From DATEPR01 sp036273855 (GTDB lineage: Bacteria; Actinomycetota; Actinomycetes; Mycobacteriales; Pseudonocardiaceae), in assembly GCA_036273855.1 (NCBI GenBank), contig DASUGU010000101.1, forward strand, positions 1-64,000: a DNA stretch of 64,000 nt. The letters run 5' to 3'. Numbering within the stretch: the stretch's first letter is position 1; the number at the start of each line of letters is the position of its first letter. Position numbers and translations under genes: made by a program. This document shows, in pieces, positions 15,676-25,248 of the stretch. The notes below the pieces were generated by a model. The model did not search any database and had not been told where the DNA came from. It was given only the letters and a program-made list of their open reading frames with translations.

Positions 15676-17171
15676 CGCACACCTTCCCGCAGGGACCGCA
15701 CGGTCGCCGCCGCCGACTCACCGGCGATCCGGCCGAACACCAGGCATTCACAGACGTTGCCGGCCCCCGGATACAGCCGGTTCCAGATCGAGCCCAGCTC
15801 GCCGGCACCGAACAGGCCGGGGATGACGCTGCCGTCCGGCCGCAGGATCGCGGCGGTCCGGTCCCGGCGTGGCCCGCCCTGCGTGTTCACCAGCGTGGGC
15901 TGGACCTGCGCGCCGTAGAACGGCGGGACGTCGATGGCGCGCAGCCGATCCGGTGCGCGGCCGGTGGCGTCCGGCGTGCCGGCGCGGGCGCACCGGTTGA
16001 AGTCGTCGACCGTGCTGGTCAGCTCGTCGGCTGGCAGGCCGAGTATCGCGGCGAGTTCGGCCAGCGAGTCGGCGCGGTGCAGCCAGCCGCGCTCGATCTC
16101 GGCGGAGTTGTCCTCGCTCCACGGGAAGTGCCGGTTCTCCCCCGTCTTGAGCGTGGCGAGCCGGCCCGCCCTGCGGGTCACGTCGTCGAACACGACGAAC
16201 GAGGGCACCCGCAGGTACGCACCGGACATCGGGTCCTGGGCGAGCATGGCCAGGATCGCCGCGTGGTTCTCGATGTCGGTCTCGCAGAAGAAGCGGTGCG
16301 CGCGCTGGTCGACCATGACGAAGCCGTAGTCGGGCATCTGGCACCAGAAACCGGCCTCGTACTCCGGGAACTTGTAGCCCACGGTCGCCGCCGCCGCGCC
16401 CATGTGCCACAGGTCGGCGCCCACCTGCTGGGCCATCCGGATGCCGTCACCGGTGTTGCGACCCGGCGGGGACAGCGCCGGCAGGGCGACGCCGAGGTAC
16501 TGCCGCTGCAACTCCTGGTCGTAGTTGAAACCGCCGCAGCACAGCACCACCGCGCCGGACCGGATCGTCGTCGAGCCGACCCGCGCGCCGAGCACCGCGC
16601 GGGTCGCCGGGTCCTCGACCAGCTCGGTCACCCTGGCGCCGGTGACGACGGTGACGCCCAACGACGTCAGGTTGCGGTCCAGGAAGTCCCACAGCGCCGC
16701 ACCACGCGGTCGGTCCGGCGTGGACGGTCGCATCCTGGCGCGTGGGCCCAGCCGGTCCGCGAACGGCACGTCGGGGAACGCCGTGCCCGGCCGGCGCGCG
16801 GGGAACACGGAGTCCTCGACCGGGTCGTACGCGACCAGTTCGCCGCCGTGCGCCCGGACCCAGTCCGGCATCGCGACCAGGCCGTCGACGAACGCGTCGA
16901 TCACGTCCTTCGGCGTGGTGCCCTGGGTGAGTGCGCAGTAGTGCGCCGACGTGCCCTCCTGGTCGGTGACCAGCCGCAGGCTGCCCCCGGACTCCTGGGT
17001 GCTGCCGCCGGGCGTGTCCATCTTCTCCAGCACGAGCACCGAGCAGCCGCGCTCGGTCGCCTCGATCGCGGTCGCCGCGCCGGAACCTCCGCCGCCCACG
17101 ACGATCACGTCGAACGACCGGTCGCGACACAGCTCGTCCAGGTCGCGCACCGTGTACCGATTCCCCGCCAC
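15672..17171 (-). CDS. FAD-dependent fumarate reductase/ketosteroid dehydrogenase-like flavoprotein, left arm copy (type B)
   Basis: 499 aa. FAD-binding motif DVIVVGGGGSGAATAIEA begins near residue 20, after an N-terminal extension NRYTVRDLDELCRDRSF. GGSTQESGGSLRLV is the flavin loop. The C-terminal blocks are NTQGGPRRD, PGLFGAGELGSIWNRLYPG and GNVCECLVFGRIAG. It belongs to the same superfamily as its neighbour but to a different branch, shared with 26642-28090. It should transfer hydrogens to or from a C-C bond next to a carboxyl or keto group. GTG 17171 has AAGGAG five bases upstream and is chosen over an in-frame start at 17246 inside the TRAP gene. Confidence 0.87.
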   Translation of the reverse strand: MAGNRYTVRDLDELCRDRSFDVIVVGGGGSGAATAIEATERGCSVLVLEKMDTPGGSTQESGGSLRLVTDQEGTSAHYCALTQGTTPKDVIDAFVDGLVAMPDWVRAHGGELVAYDPVEDSVFPARRPGTAFPDVPFADRLGPRARMRPSTPDRPRGAALWDFLDRNLTSLGVTVVTGARVTELVEDPATRAVLGARVGSTTIRSGAVVLCCGGFNYDQELQRQYLGVALPALSPPGRNTGDGIRMAQQVGADLWHMGAAAATVGYKFPEYEAGFWCQMPDYGFVMVDQRAHRFFCETDIENHAAILAMLAQDPMSGAYLRVPSFVVFDDVTRRAGRLATLKTGENRHFPWSEDNSAEIERGWLHRADSLAELAAILGLPADELTSTVDDFNRCARAGTPDATGRAPDRLRAIDVPPFYGAQVQPTLVNTQGGPRRDRTAAILRPDGSVIPGLFGAGELGSIWNRLYPGAGNVCECLVFGRIAGESAAATVRSLREGVR

Positions 17172-17190
17172 GCGTTCTCCTTCCCTCAAC

Positions 17191-19116
17191 TCAGCCGGAC
17201 CCGAGCAGGCCGGGCACGACGGTGGTGATCGCGGGCACGAACGCAAGGATCACCAGCCCGACGAAGATCGCCAGGCCGTAGGGCCAGAACCGTCTGCCCA
17301 CCTCGGAAACACTGGTGCCGGACACGGCACACGTGGAGAACATCCCGACGCCCAACGGCGGCGCGAACGTGCCGAGGCCGATCGCCAGCACCAGGAGCAC
17401 GCCGTACTGCAGGCTGTTGATGCCGGCCGACTGGGCGATCGGCATCATCAGCGGGCCCAGGATGAGAATCGCCGGCAGGCCCTCCAGCACCATGCCCAGG
17501 ATCGGCAGGAGGATCACCGACAACAGCAGGATCGACCACCGGCTGCCGCCCAGCGTGTGGAACAGCGAGCCGATCAGGTTCGGGAAGCCGGCCACCGACA
17601 GCGTGAACGAGAACGCCGTCGCCGAGCCGATCACGGTGAGCACGAACCCGGCCGTGGTCTCCACGGGCAGCAGCAGCCCCGGCGACAGCTTCGAGCGGCC
17701 GGTACGGGTGACCAGCAGCGCGACCACGCCGAGCGCGACGGCGATGGACGACGCCTCGGTCGGCGTGGCGATGCCGCTGTAGATGCACACCAGGATGACC
17801 AGCGGCACGACCACACCGGGCACCGACTCGAAAGCCTTGCGCAGCAACAGCTTGCCGTGCGGCACGGCCACGGTCGCCGTGACCGGCTGCCGCCGGGCAC
17901 GCAACCAGATCATCACCATCAGCAGCACGCCCAGCAGCGCGGCCGGCAGCAGGCCGGCCTGGAACAGGCCGCCGATGGACACCGTCGTGATCGAGCCGAG
18001 GACCAGCATGACGGTGCTGGGCGGCACCGCCTCGCCCATCACAGCGGACGCGGCGAGCGTCGCGGCCAGATCCTCCTTGGAGTAACCGGCGGCCAGCACG
18101 GCCTTGCGCATCGACGTGCCGACCGCGGCGACGTCGGCGATCTTGGAGCCGGACACGCCGGAGAACAGGTACATCAGCACGACGGTGCTGTGCAGCAGGC
18201 CGCCCTTCACCTTCGCCAGCAGGCCGCTGATCAGCTCGCTCACCGGAGCCATCAGGCCGGCCTCACCCAGCAGGGTGCCGGCCAGCACGAAGAACGGCAC
18301 CGCCACGATGATGAAGCCGCTCACCCCGGACACCATGTCGGCGGGCACCACGGCCAGCGCCGACACGTGCGACACCTGCACGTACAGCAGGGCGGACGTG
18401 AGCAGCACGAAGACGATCGGCACGCCGAGCAGGTAGGCGACGACGAACGTGCCGAGCGCGACGGCGCTGGACAGGCCGGCGGACGCGTTCGTGCCGACGC
18501 CCCAGTAGGCGGCGTACACCACCACGCCGATCACCACGGCGATGCCCAGCCCCCACAGCATGTCCCGGCGTCCGACCCGCCACAGGTAGCGCACCGCGTA
18601 CAGCGCGGTCAGCGCCATGGCGGCCTGCAGCGCGAGCGCCGCCCAGTTGGCGGTGATGCCCAGGATCGGGCTGCGCTGCGCGGCGCCCTGGTCGATGACC
18701 ACACCGTCGTTGACGGCGACCACCACCGCGACCACCAGCACCCAGGCGTGCGCGGCCGCCCCGGTGGCGGCCTTGGCCCTGGGCCGCAACCGGTCCACCA
18801 GGCCGGTGAACGCGGGCATCCGGCCCACCCCGTACGCGCGGGCGCCGCCGCCGAACGCCATGATCGGCAGGCACAGCGTGCTGATCTCGGACGACCAGGT
18901 CAGCGAGAAACCCAGCAGCGTCCTGGTGATCACGTTGGCCAGCACCGTGCCGAACACGGCCAGCAGTGCGGCCACGAACGCGACGTCGACCACCAGTTCC
19001 ACCAGCCGCAGCCCGGTCCGGGCGAACCACAGTCCGCCGGACGTGCCGTCGTCCGGTGGTCGCCACCAGGCTCTGGCCGGGCGTACGTCGGGCTCGGCTT
19101 CCACCGAGGTCACCAT
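17191..19116 (-). CDS. TRAP transporter fused permease (DctQ-DctM), left arm
   Basis: About 641 aa. Residues 30-190 are a DctQ-like four-helix small permease (NVITRTLLGFSLTWSSEIS). The rest is DctM-like, about 12 helices, with YLLGVPIVFVLL, AVPFFVLAGTLLGEAG, LFSGVSGSKIADVAAVG and MGEAVPPSTVMLVLGS. Together with a periplasmic-type binding protein it imports an organic acid with sodium or proton coupling. Two starts are possible: ATG 19116, or GTG 19125 overlapping the upstream stop (GTGA). It lies between the MmgE/PrpD and flavoprotein genes in one operon. Its paralogue is 29197-31107. Confidence 0.93.
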   Translation of the reverse strand: MVTSVEAEPDVRPARAWWRPPDDGTSGGLWFARTGLRLVELVVDVAFVAALLAVFGTVLANVITRTLLGFSLTWSSEISTLCLPIMAFGGGARAYGVGRMPAFTGLVDRLRPRAKAATGAAAHAWVLVVAVVVAVNDGVVIDQGAAQRSPILGITANWAALALQAAMALTALYAVRYLWRVGRRDMLWGLGIAVVIGVVVYAAYWGVGTNASAGLSSAVALGTFVVAYLLGVPIVFVLLTSALLYVQVSHVSALAVVPADMVSGVSGFIIVAVPFFVLAGTLLGEAGLMAPVSELISGLLAKVKGGLLHSTVVLMYLFSGVSGSKIADVAAVGTSMRKAVLAAGYSKEDLAATLAASAVMGEAVPPSTVMLVLGSITTVSIGGLFQAGLLPAALLGVLLMVMIWLRARRQPVTATVAVPHGKLLLRKAFESVPGVVVPLVILVCIYSGIATPTEASSIAVALGVVALLVTRTGRSKLSPGLLLPVETTAGFVLTVIGSATAFSFTLSVAGFPNLIGSLFHTLGGSRWSILLLSVILLPILGMVLEGLPAILILGPLMMPIAQSAGINSLQYGVLLVLAIGLGTFAPPLGVGMFSTCAVSGTSVSEVGRRFWPYGLAIFVGLVILAFVPAITTVVPGLLGSG

Positions 19117-19121
19117 GGCGC

Positions 19122-20561
19122 TCACCGCTCGCGCAGCGGCGCGAGCAGCTCGCCGACCGAACGCAGCTCGGCCAGCCGGTCCACCAGGTCGACGACGGCC
19201 CGCGCGCGGGCGGCCGGCACGACCCGTTCGGCCAGCGACCGGAACTTGGCGCGCACCTCGTCGTCGGTCATCGGGTCCAGTGGCGATCCCTTGGCGTAGG
19301 AGCGGCCCTGGGTCGCGGTGCCGTCGGCGAACGTGATGTCCACCTTGCCCAGCCAGCGTTCCGGGTACTCGGCGTCGCACTCGGGGTCCAGTTCGACGGT
19401 GACCCTGCGGGCCAGATCGAGCACGTCCGGGTCGGCGAAGTCACCGCGCAGCGCGGTCAGGTAGGTGTCGAAGTCGCTGCTGCCCCGCACCAGTGCCAGG
19501 GCGACCGAGTAGTGGGTGCTGAACTGGGCACCGGTGGCGTCCTTCGGTTCCGGGCCGATGCTGCCGATGTGGGTCATGGACTTGCGGTCCAGGCCGACCC
19601 GGATGGCCGCGATGTCGGCGACCCCCTTGCCGGACCCGGCCACGGCCTGCTCGGCGGCGTTGATCTGGGCGATGATCGACGCGGCACAACAGGACGGTTT
19701 GAGGGTTGCCCGGTCGGCGAACTCCCAGGTCTGGCCGAGCTCGCGGGTGATGGCGGTCTCGTCGTACTCCTGGCAGAACGCCTGCAGCACACCGCGTTTG
19801 CCTTCCAGGATCGCGGCGGGCGCGGTGAAACCGGCGGCGGCCAGCCGGGCCGACCGCACCCCGCCCATGGCACCCAGCCCGGCGTGCAGGCGCTTCACGT
19901 CGCCGCCGCTCTGGGTGTACTCGGTGGTGCCGGACGCGTGGCTGCCCGCGATGCCCAGTGTCGCCACCATCGCCTGCTGGTCGAGGCCGAGCAGCCGGCC
20001 GGCTGCCGCTGCCGCGCCGAACACGCCGTCCACGCATGTCTCGTGGAAACCCCGGTGCAGCAACAGCGACGGGGTCATCGCGATGCCGACCCGGGTGACG
20101 GTCTCGAACCCGACGGCGAGCGCGGCCAGCGCGTCGGCACCGGAGCTGTCCAGCTCCTCGCCGACGGCCAGCACCGTGGGCACCGTGACGCAGCCGGGAT
20201 GGGCGGACGCGCCCCGCGCCGAGTCGTCCAGTTCGAACGCGTGGCCGGCGACCGCGTTGCCGAACGCGGTGAGCTCCGCGTCGTACCGCGCGGCGTCGCC
20301 CAGCAGCGTCGCCGCGCCGGACCGGCCGTGGCGGGCGACGTAGTCGGTGGCGATCCGCACCCACGGCAGCGCGCCGCACGCCAGTTGCACGCCGAGCTGG
20401 TCGAGCAGGTGGCGTTTGACCAGTGCCACCATGCGTTCCGGCACGTCCGCCGGGTTCAGGCCGGCCGCGAAGGCGGCGAGCCGGGCCGTGATGCCCGACA
20501 GCGCCTCCCGACCGTTCGTGCCGGCGAGCCGATCCGTCTCGTCCACGGTCACGTCCGTCAT
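19122..20561 (-). CDS. MmgE/PrpD family protein, left arm copy
   Basis: 479 aa, full length for the MmgE/PrpD family (2-methylcitrate dehydratase, cis-aconitate decarboxylase, iminodisuccinate epimerase). Family blocks: LLDQLGVQLACG, NAVAGHAFELDDSARGASAHPG (residues ~100-123), AGSHASGTTEYTQSGGDVKRLHAGLG, and LKPSCCAASI. It probably hydrates, dehydrates, isomerises or decarboxylates a branched di- or tricarboxylate. GGGAGG abuts the ATG, so GTG 20552 may be the true start. It lies between the TRAP binding protein and permease genes. The closest relative in the window is 25249-26628; the third copy (36522-37790) is more divergent. Confidence 0.9.
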   Translation of the reverse strand: MTDVTVDETDRLAGTNGREALSGITARLAAFAAGLNPADVPERMVALVKRHLLDQLGVQLACGALPWVRIATDYVARHGRSGAATLLGDAARYDAELTAFGNAVAGHAFELDDSARGASAHPGCVTVPTVLAVGEELDSSGADALAALAVGFETVTRVGIAMTPSLLLHRGFHETCVDGVFGAAAAAGRLLGLDQQAMVATLGIAGSHASGTTEYTQSGGDVKRLHAGLGAMGGVRSARLAAAGFTAPAAILEGKRGVLQAFCQEYDETAITRELGQTWEFADRATLKPSCCAASIIAQINAAEQAVAGSGKGVADIAAIRVGLDRKSMTHIGSIGPEPKDATGAQFSTHYSVALALVRGSSDFDTYLTALRGDFADPDVLDLARRVTVELDPECDAEYPERWLGKVDITFADGTATQGRSYAKGSPLDPMTDDEVRAKFRSLAERVVPAARARAVVDLVDRLAELRSVGELLAPLRER

Positions 20562-20573
20562 CCTCCCGCCGGC

Positions 20574-21593
20574 TCAGGTTCCGCCGGTCAAACCGGCCAC
20601 AGTGGACTTGTCGTAGGTGTCGCCGAGCTTCGTCGTCGCGGAACGCCACTGCGCGACCACGTCGGGGGACAGCGTGTTGACGTGCACTCCCGATTTCTGC
20701 ATCGCGGTGATGTCCTGCTGGTCCAGGCTCTCGATCTGCTTGACCTCGTCGGCCGCCACCTGCTGGGCAGCCGCCGTCACGTCCTGCTGGAGGTCCTTGG
20801 GCAGCGAGTCGAAGAACTTGGCGTTGATCACGACCGGCGCGATGTTGTCCTGCACGTTCACGATCGTCAGGTACTTGGAGATCTCCCAGTCCTTCTCCGA
20901 GTACAGCACGCTGATCGGGTCGACGTTGCTGTCGATGGTCTTCTGCTGCAGCGCGGTGTAGGTCTCGGAACCGTCCAGTGGCACCGGGATCGCGCCCACG
21001 TCGGACAGGGTGCCGGTGGCCACCTTGTTGGCGATGGTGCGCACCCGCAGCTTCTTCAGGTCGGCCAGGCCGGTGACCGCGTGGTCCCGGCCCATCAGCT
21101 GGACCATGCCGAACTGCTGCCACGCCAACACCTTGATGCCAGTGGCCGACTCCATCCCGGACGCGAGTTGCCCGGCCGCCGGGGAGGTCAGCGCGGTGGC
21201 CGCCTCGGGCAGCGAGTCGAACAGGAACGGCAGGCCGAGGACGCCGATCGGCGCGTAATAGCTGGCCAGCGACTGCGGCGTCGTGATCGTCATCTGGATG
21301 GTGCCCTGCTTGACGGCGGTCAGCAGCGCCGCCGGCCCACCGAGGTCACCCGCGGTGTGCACCTGAACCTTGATCCTGCCCTTGCTGGACGACTCGATCG
21401 CTTTCGCGAAATCGGTCTCGGCGACCGCGTTCGGATTGGGCGCGGCCTGCTGACCGGCATAGATGATGGTGAAACTCGGCGCCGCGGCGGCGCCGGAAGA
21501 TCCGGTGTTCCGCTGCGCGCACGCCGCCGAGGCGATCAGCACTGCGGCGCCGACGATTCCGAGAACGGCTCGACGGCGGATGCGAATTCTCAT
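20574..21593 (-). CDS. TRAP transporter solute-binding lipoprotein (DctP-like), left arm
   Basis: 339 aa. Lipoprotein signal RRRAVLGIVGAAVLIASAAC, acylated Cys near residue 19. The mature part is a DctP-fold binding protein: FTIIYAGQQAAPNPNAVAETDFAKAIE at the start, VLAWQQFGMVQLMGR, and DLKKLRVRTIANKVATG, whose Arg lies where TRAP binding proteins clamp the substrate carboxylate. ATG 21593 follows GAGGGG. First gene of the left arm operon, with a 250-bp upstream region that carries a candidate operator at 21804. It delivers a carboxylate to the fused permease at 17191. Confidence 0.92.
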   Translation of the reverse strand: MRIRIRRRAVLGIVGAAVLIASAACAQRNTGSSGAAAAPSFTIIYAGQQAAPNPNAVAETDFAKAIESSSKGRIKVQVHTAGDLGGPAALLTAVKQGTIQMTITTPQSLASYYAPIGVLGLPFLFDSLPEAATALTSPAAGQLASGMESATGIKVLAWQQFGMVQLMGRDHAVTGLADLKKLRVRTIANKVATGTLSDVGAIPVPLDGSETYTALQQKTIDSNVDPISVLYSEKDWEISKYLTIVNVQDNIAPVVINAKFFDSLPKDLQQDVTAAAQQVAADEVKQIESLDQQDITAMQKSGVHVNTLSPDVVAQWRSATTKLGDTYDKSTVAGLTGGT

Positions 21594-21803
21594 GGGGACA
21601 TACCCCTCGCGTGGATTCGTCGCGGTTGACCGGCGGCGCCGGCTCACAGAAATACTCGACGTACACGTGGCAATTTCAGCCACGCCGATTCGGTGTCACG
21701 CCAATCCTCGGCATGACACCGTGTTTCGTCGTGCGCGGCCGGAGATCCGACCGGGCACGGCCTGTGCGGTAGGGACGACTGTAAGAGCCGTCACAACCGT
21801 ATG

Positions 21804-21819
21804 TCAACCGTCCGGTCGA
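21804..21819. promoter_or_regulatory. Candidate operator upstream of the left-arm TRAP operon
   Basis: TCAACCGTCCGGTCGA is a 16-bp near-palindrome (7-bp arms, 6 of 7 pairs). It resembles sites at 22525, 29112 and 33517 upstream of other genes of the same catabolic system, and is a plausible target of the TetR protein encoded next to it. Confidence 0.5.
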
Positions 21820-21843
21820 GAATCAAACCATGCGTCGGCTGGG

Positions 21844-22473
21844 TCAGCGCACCAGCTTGAGCAGGTGGTCGACCACCTGGTCACTGATCGCGGTCAGGTC
21901 GCCACGCCTGCGGCTCTGCGCCCAGACCGGGACATAGTTGACCGCACCGTGGATGCAGTGGCGGACGATGGTCGAGTCGATGTCGCGGAACTCGCCGGAC
22001 TCGATGCCGTCGGCGATCACGTCGCGGAAGAACCGGTCGTGCTCGTCGCGCAGCTTGCGGACGAGCTGACGCTGCCCCGCCGGCCAGTCCAGTGGCTGCA
22101 CGAACAGCCGGCCGGCCTCGGGGTAGTCCAGCAGCAGAATCGTGAGCTGCTCGTGCAGCAGCGCGCGCAGCCGGTTCGTCGGCGATTCGCCGGCAGTCTC
22201 GCCGGCCAGCTTCGCCAAACGCTCGTTGACCTCGTTCCCGACAAAAGTCAGGCATTCGGAGACGAGGTCTTCCTTGCTGTGGAAGTAATGGTAGAGAGTC
22301 GCCTTGGTGAGATCCATCTGCGCGGCGACGTCGTCCATGCTCATCGCGTGGTAGCCGCGTTCATAGAGCACGCTCGCGGTGGCGAGCAGGATGTCCCTGA
22401 TCTTCCGCGTTCGTTTCCGAGCTACTCGACTGCTCGATACCTGGGCCGTTTCGGCCTGACCCGCTGGGCGCAC
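21844..22473 (-). CDS. TetR family transcriptional regulator at the centre of the catabolic island
   Basis: 209 aa. Residues 20-70 form the TetR helix-turn-helix: ILLATASVLYERGYHAMSMDDVAAQMDLTKATLYHYFHSKEDL. The C-terminal ligand domain is of the type found in regulators of acyl-CoA and steroid catabolism (FVQPLDWPAGQR, FRDVIADGIESGEF), so the effector may be a CoA ester; this is inference. GTG 22473 is the longest start. The gene lies between the two divergent TRAP arms and is read leftward, with candidate operators on both sides, which suggests it controls both arms and itself. Confidence 0.9.
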   Translation of the reverse strand: MRPAGQAETAQVSSSRVARKRTRKIRDILLATASVLYERGYHAMSMDDVAAQMDLTKATLYHYFHSKEDLVSECLTFVGNEVNERLAKLAGETAGESPTNRLRALLHEQLTILLLDYPEAGRLFVQPLDWPAGQRQLVRKLRDEHDRFFRDVIADGIESGEFRDIDSTIVRHCIHGAVNYVPVWAQSRRRGDLTAISDQVVDHLLKLVR

Positions 22474-22524
22474 TCCGCGAGTATAGGCCGGGATCGTCCG
22501 ATGGCCGACCGGAACCGTCGGTTA

Positions 22525-22540
22525 TCAACTACTCGGTAGA
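22525..22540. promoter_or_regulatory. Candidate operator between the TetR gene and the right-arm TRAP operon
   Basis: TCAACTACTCGGTAGA matches 11 of 16 positions of the site at 21804. It lies in the 170-bp divergent region between the TetR start and the right-arm binding protein start. TCGGT at 22518 and ACCGA at 22547 flank it as a wider inverted pair. Confidence 0.35.
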
Positions 22541-22643
22541 CTTCCGACCGATGGGTGGACAGACGGAGTGACCCGGCCTTAGCATGTGGTCCACCCCGCC
22601 GGACCTGCCGGTCCGGGACATCCTCCAACGTGGGAGGCGTCGC

Positions 22644-23699
22644 ATGAGTGGCGGACCAGCACAGCCGAAGCCGACCGGAAGACGCAAGCGAACCGCGGCG
22701 GCGATGGGAGTTCTGATCGCCGCGACAACACTGCTGGCGTCGTGCGCGTCGGCCGGGACATCCGGCCGGGTGGGCGCGGGATCGGGCGCCGGCCAGCACT
22801 ACACGATCATCTACGCGGGCACCCAGGCGCCCAACAATCCCATCGCGCAGGCCCAGGTGACCTTCGCCAAGCTGATCGAACAGCGCTCCGGCGGCCGCAT
22901 CACCGTCAACGTCCACCAGTCCGGCGACCTCGGCTCGGACACCACCCTGCTGCAACAACTCCAGTCCGGCGCCATCCAGATGACCAACGTCGGCCCGGCC
23001 GTACTGTCCGATGTGTACCCGGCCATCGCGGTGCTCGGCACGCCGTTCCTGTTCTCGTCCGAGGACGAGGCACTGTCCAAGGTGAACGGTGCCGCCGGCC
23101 AGCAGATCTCCCAGGGCCTGGAGAAGGCCGCCGGCGTGCGGGTACTGGCGTGGCAGCAGTTCGGCATGGTGCAGATCATGTCCAAGCGCCCGATCGACAC
23201 CTTCACCGATCTCAAGGGCCTCAAGATCCGGGTCCAGCCGGACAAGATCCAGCAGGAGATCTACACGTCGGCGGGCGCCCAGCCGACCACCGCGGACATC
23301 ACCGAGGTCTACACGCTGCTGCAGAACGGTGCCGTCGAGGCGGTGCCCGACCCGATCCCGGTGGCCTTCGCCGGCAAGTTCCAGGAAGTGGCGAAGAACC
23401 TCACCCAGCTCGACCTGCTCTGGCAGGGCTCGCTGGTGCTGATCAACCAGTCGTTCTTCGACAAACTGCCGGCCGACCTGCAGACCATGATGAAGACCGC
23501 CGCCCGTGACGCGGCAGTCGACGAGGTCAAGGCGGTGCAGGCCGCCGAGGCGCAGGAACTGACCCAGATGAAGGCCCAGGGCGTCAAAGTGGTCACCCTG
23601 CCCCAGGCCGAACGGCAGAAGTGGATCACCGCGGTCCAGCCGATCTACTCCGAGATCCAGTCCCAGTACGGCAGCCTGCTGTCCAGCCTGCGCGGCTGA
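22644..23699 (+). CDS. TRAP transporter solute-binding lipoprotein (DctP-like), right arm
   Basis: 351 aa. Lipoprotein signal with the box LLASC (Cys near residue 34). The mature protein begins HYTIIYAGTQAPNNPIAQAQ and contains VLAWQQFGMVQIMSK and DLKGLKIRVQPDKIQ, matching the left-arm protein in the same places, so the two are paralogues with related ligands. ATG 22644 follows GGGAGG. First gene of the rightward operon. Its permease is the fused protein at 29197, five genes downstream. Confidence 0.92.
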   Translation: MSGGPAQPKPTGRRKRTAAAMGVLIAATTLLASCASAGTSGRVGAGSGAGQHYTIIYAGTQAPNNPIAQAQVTFAKLIEQRSGGRITVNVHQSGDLGSDTTLLQQLQSGAIQMTNVGPAVLSDVYPAIAVLGTPFLFSSEDEALSKVNGAAGQQISQGLEKAAGVRVLAWQQFGMVQIMSKRPIDTFTDLKGLKIRVQPDKIQQEIYTSAGAQPTTADITEVYTLLQNGAVEAVPDPIPVAFAGKFQEVAKNLTQLDLLWQGSLVLINQSFFDKLPADLQTMMKTAARDAAVDEVKAVQAAEAQELTQMKAQGVKVVTLPQAERQKWITAVQPIYSEIQSQYGSLLSSLRG

Positions 23700-23726
23700 C
23701 CAGCCCCCGACCGGAGGATGGACGAG

Positions 23727-25238
23727 ATGACCGATGTGGTGGTGGCGGGCGCGGGCAACGCGGCCCTCTCGGCGGCACTGTCCGCCGCCGAGCACGGCGC
23801 CGACGTGCTGGTGGTGGAGAAGGCGCCGGAACGGTTCCGTGGCGGCAACACCCGGCTGACCGGTGGTCTCATGCGGTGCGCCTTCGGTGACCCGGCGGGA
23901 CTGGGCCGGGTCACCGGTGAGGTGACGGCCGAGGCCGGCGTCGAGGTACTCCCCTACACCGAGGACGACTACGCCACCGACCTGGACGTGCTGTCGCACG
24001 GCCGGGCCGACCCGGTGCTGACGGCGACGCTGGTCGCGCAGTCCTGGCCGACCGTGTTGTGGCTCAAGGAGCACGGCGTGCCGTTCCGGTTCAACCGGGC
24101 ACTCGGCACGTCCACCAACCCGGAGACCAACCTCATCTCGATCCCGCGCGGTTCGGTGCTGCGGGTCGACGGCCAGGGTGCCGGGCTGTCGGCGGCACTG
24201 TTCACCGCGTGTCAGAAGGCGGGCGTCCGGGTCGTGTACGACACCGAGGTGCACCGGATCGACCTGGACGCGTCCGGTGCGGTCGAGGCGGTCGGCGTGC
24301 GGGGTGCCGACGGGCCGGACCGGATCACCTGCCGGTCGCTGGTCGTGGCCAGCGGCGGTTACGAGGCCAACACGCGGATGCGGGTGAGCTACCTCGGTCC
24401 GGAGTGGAGCGGCGTGCTGGTCCGGGGCGTGCCGTACAACACGGGCACGCTGACCGAGGCGGCCATCGCGGTCGGCGCCCAGCCCCACGGTGACTGGTCG
24501 GCCTGCCACGCGACCATCGTGGACGTGGACGCGCCGTCGTTCAGCACGCCCGGCGTCGCCGACTACACGTCCCGGCTGTCCTACCAGCACGGCATCATGA
24601 CCAACCTGGCCGGTCACCGCTTCCTGGACGAGGCCGAGAACTTCCACCACTACACCTACGCCAAGTTCGGCCGCTCGATCCTGGCGCAACCGCGCGGGCT
24701 GGCGATCGAACTGTTCGACGCCAAGGGCATCGAGCTGCTCGCGCCGCAGTACACGATCTGGCCCGGCGATCCGGTGGAGGCCGACGACCTGGCCACGGTG
24801 GCCGACCGGCTCGCAGACCGCCTGGCCGGCACCGGCTTCGACCGGGACCGGCTGCTGACGACGGTGGCCGAGTACAACGCGGCCACCGGCGAGGGCACGT
24901 TCGACCCGACCCGGCTGGACGGCCTGCGCACCAACGGACTGGCGGTGGAGAAGACCAACTGGTCGCGGCCCCTGGACACCGCGCCCTACCGGGCCTACGT
25001 GGTGCGTTGCGGCATCACGTTCACCTACGGCGGCGTGCGGATCAACCCGGACGGTGCCGTGCTGGACTTCCGCGACGAGCCGATCCCGGGCATGTTCGCG
25101 GCGGGTGAGACCGTCGGCGGGCTGTTCTTCGGCAACTACCCCGGCGGCGCCGGGCTGGCTGCGGGCGCCACGTTCGGCCGCCGGGCGGGCGCGAGCGCGG
25201 CCCGACACGCGACCGCACCGGTCGCGGCGACGGTGTGA
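23727..25238 (+). CDS. FAD-dependent tricarballylate dehydrogenase-like flavoprotein (TcuA type), right arm copy
   Basis: 503 aa. FAD motif DVVVAGAGNAALSAALSA, flavin loop RFRGGNTRLTGGLMR, middle block VRGVPYNTGTLTEAAI, C-terminal CGITFTYGGVRINPDG and PGMFAAGETVGGLFFGNYPGG. It is collinear with the left-arm TcuA-like protein (14185-15675). Predicted to introduce a C=C bond in a polycarboxylate, or the reverse. ATG 23727 is chosen because GGAGG lies at 23713-23717; an ATG at 23718 touches that site. It is followed after 10 bases by the MmgE/PrpD gene. Confidence 0.88.
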   Translation: MTDVVVAGAGNAALSAALSAAEHGADVLVVEKAPERFRGGNTRLTGGLMRCAFGDPAGLGRVTGEVTAEAGVEVLPYTEDDYATDLDVLSHGRADPVLTATLVAQSWPTVLWLKEHGVPFRFNRALGTSTNPETNLISIPRGSVLRVDGQGAGLSAALFTACQKAGVRVVYDTEVHRIDLDASGAVEAVGVRGADGPDRITCRSLVVASGGYEANTRMRVSYLGPEWSGVLVRGVPYNTGTLTEAAIAVGAQPHGDWSACHATIVDVDAPSFSTPGVADYTSRLSYQHGIMTNLAGHRFLDEAENFHHYTYAKFGRSILAQPRGLAIELFDAKGIELLAPQYTIWPGDPVEADDLATVADRLADRLAGTGFDRDRLLTTVAEYNAATGEGTFDPTRLDGLRTNGLAVEKTNWSRPLDTAPYRAYVVRCGITFTYGGVRINPDGAVLDFRDEPIPGMFAAGETVGGLFFGNYPGGAGLAAGATFGRRAGASAARHATAPVAATV

Positions 25239-25248
25239 AGGGAGCACA

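Noticed and set aside
16951..21629. Long rightward open frames (782 and 887 aa) over the left TRAP arm
   Set aside because: Antisense shadows of real leftward genes; low-complexity Arg, His and Gln content.
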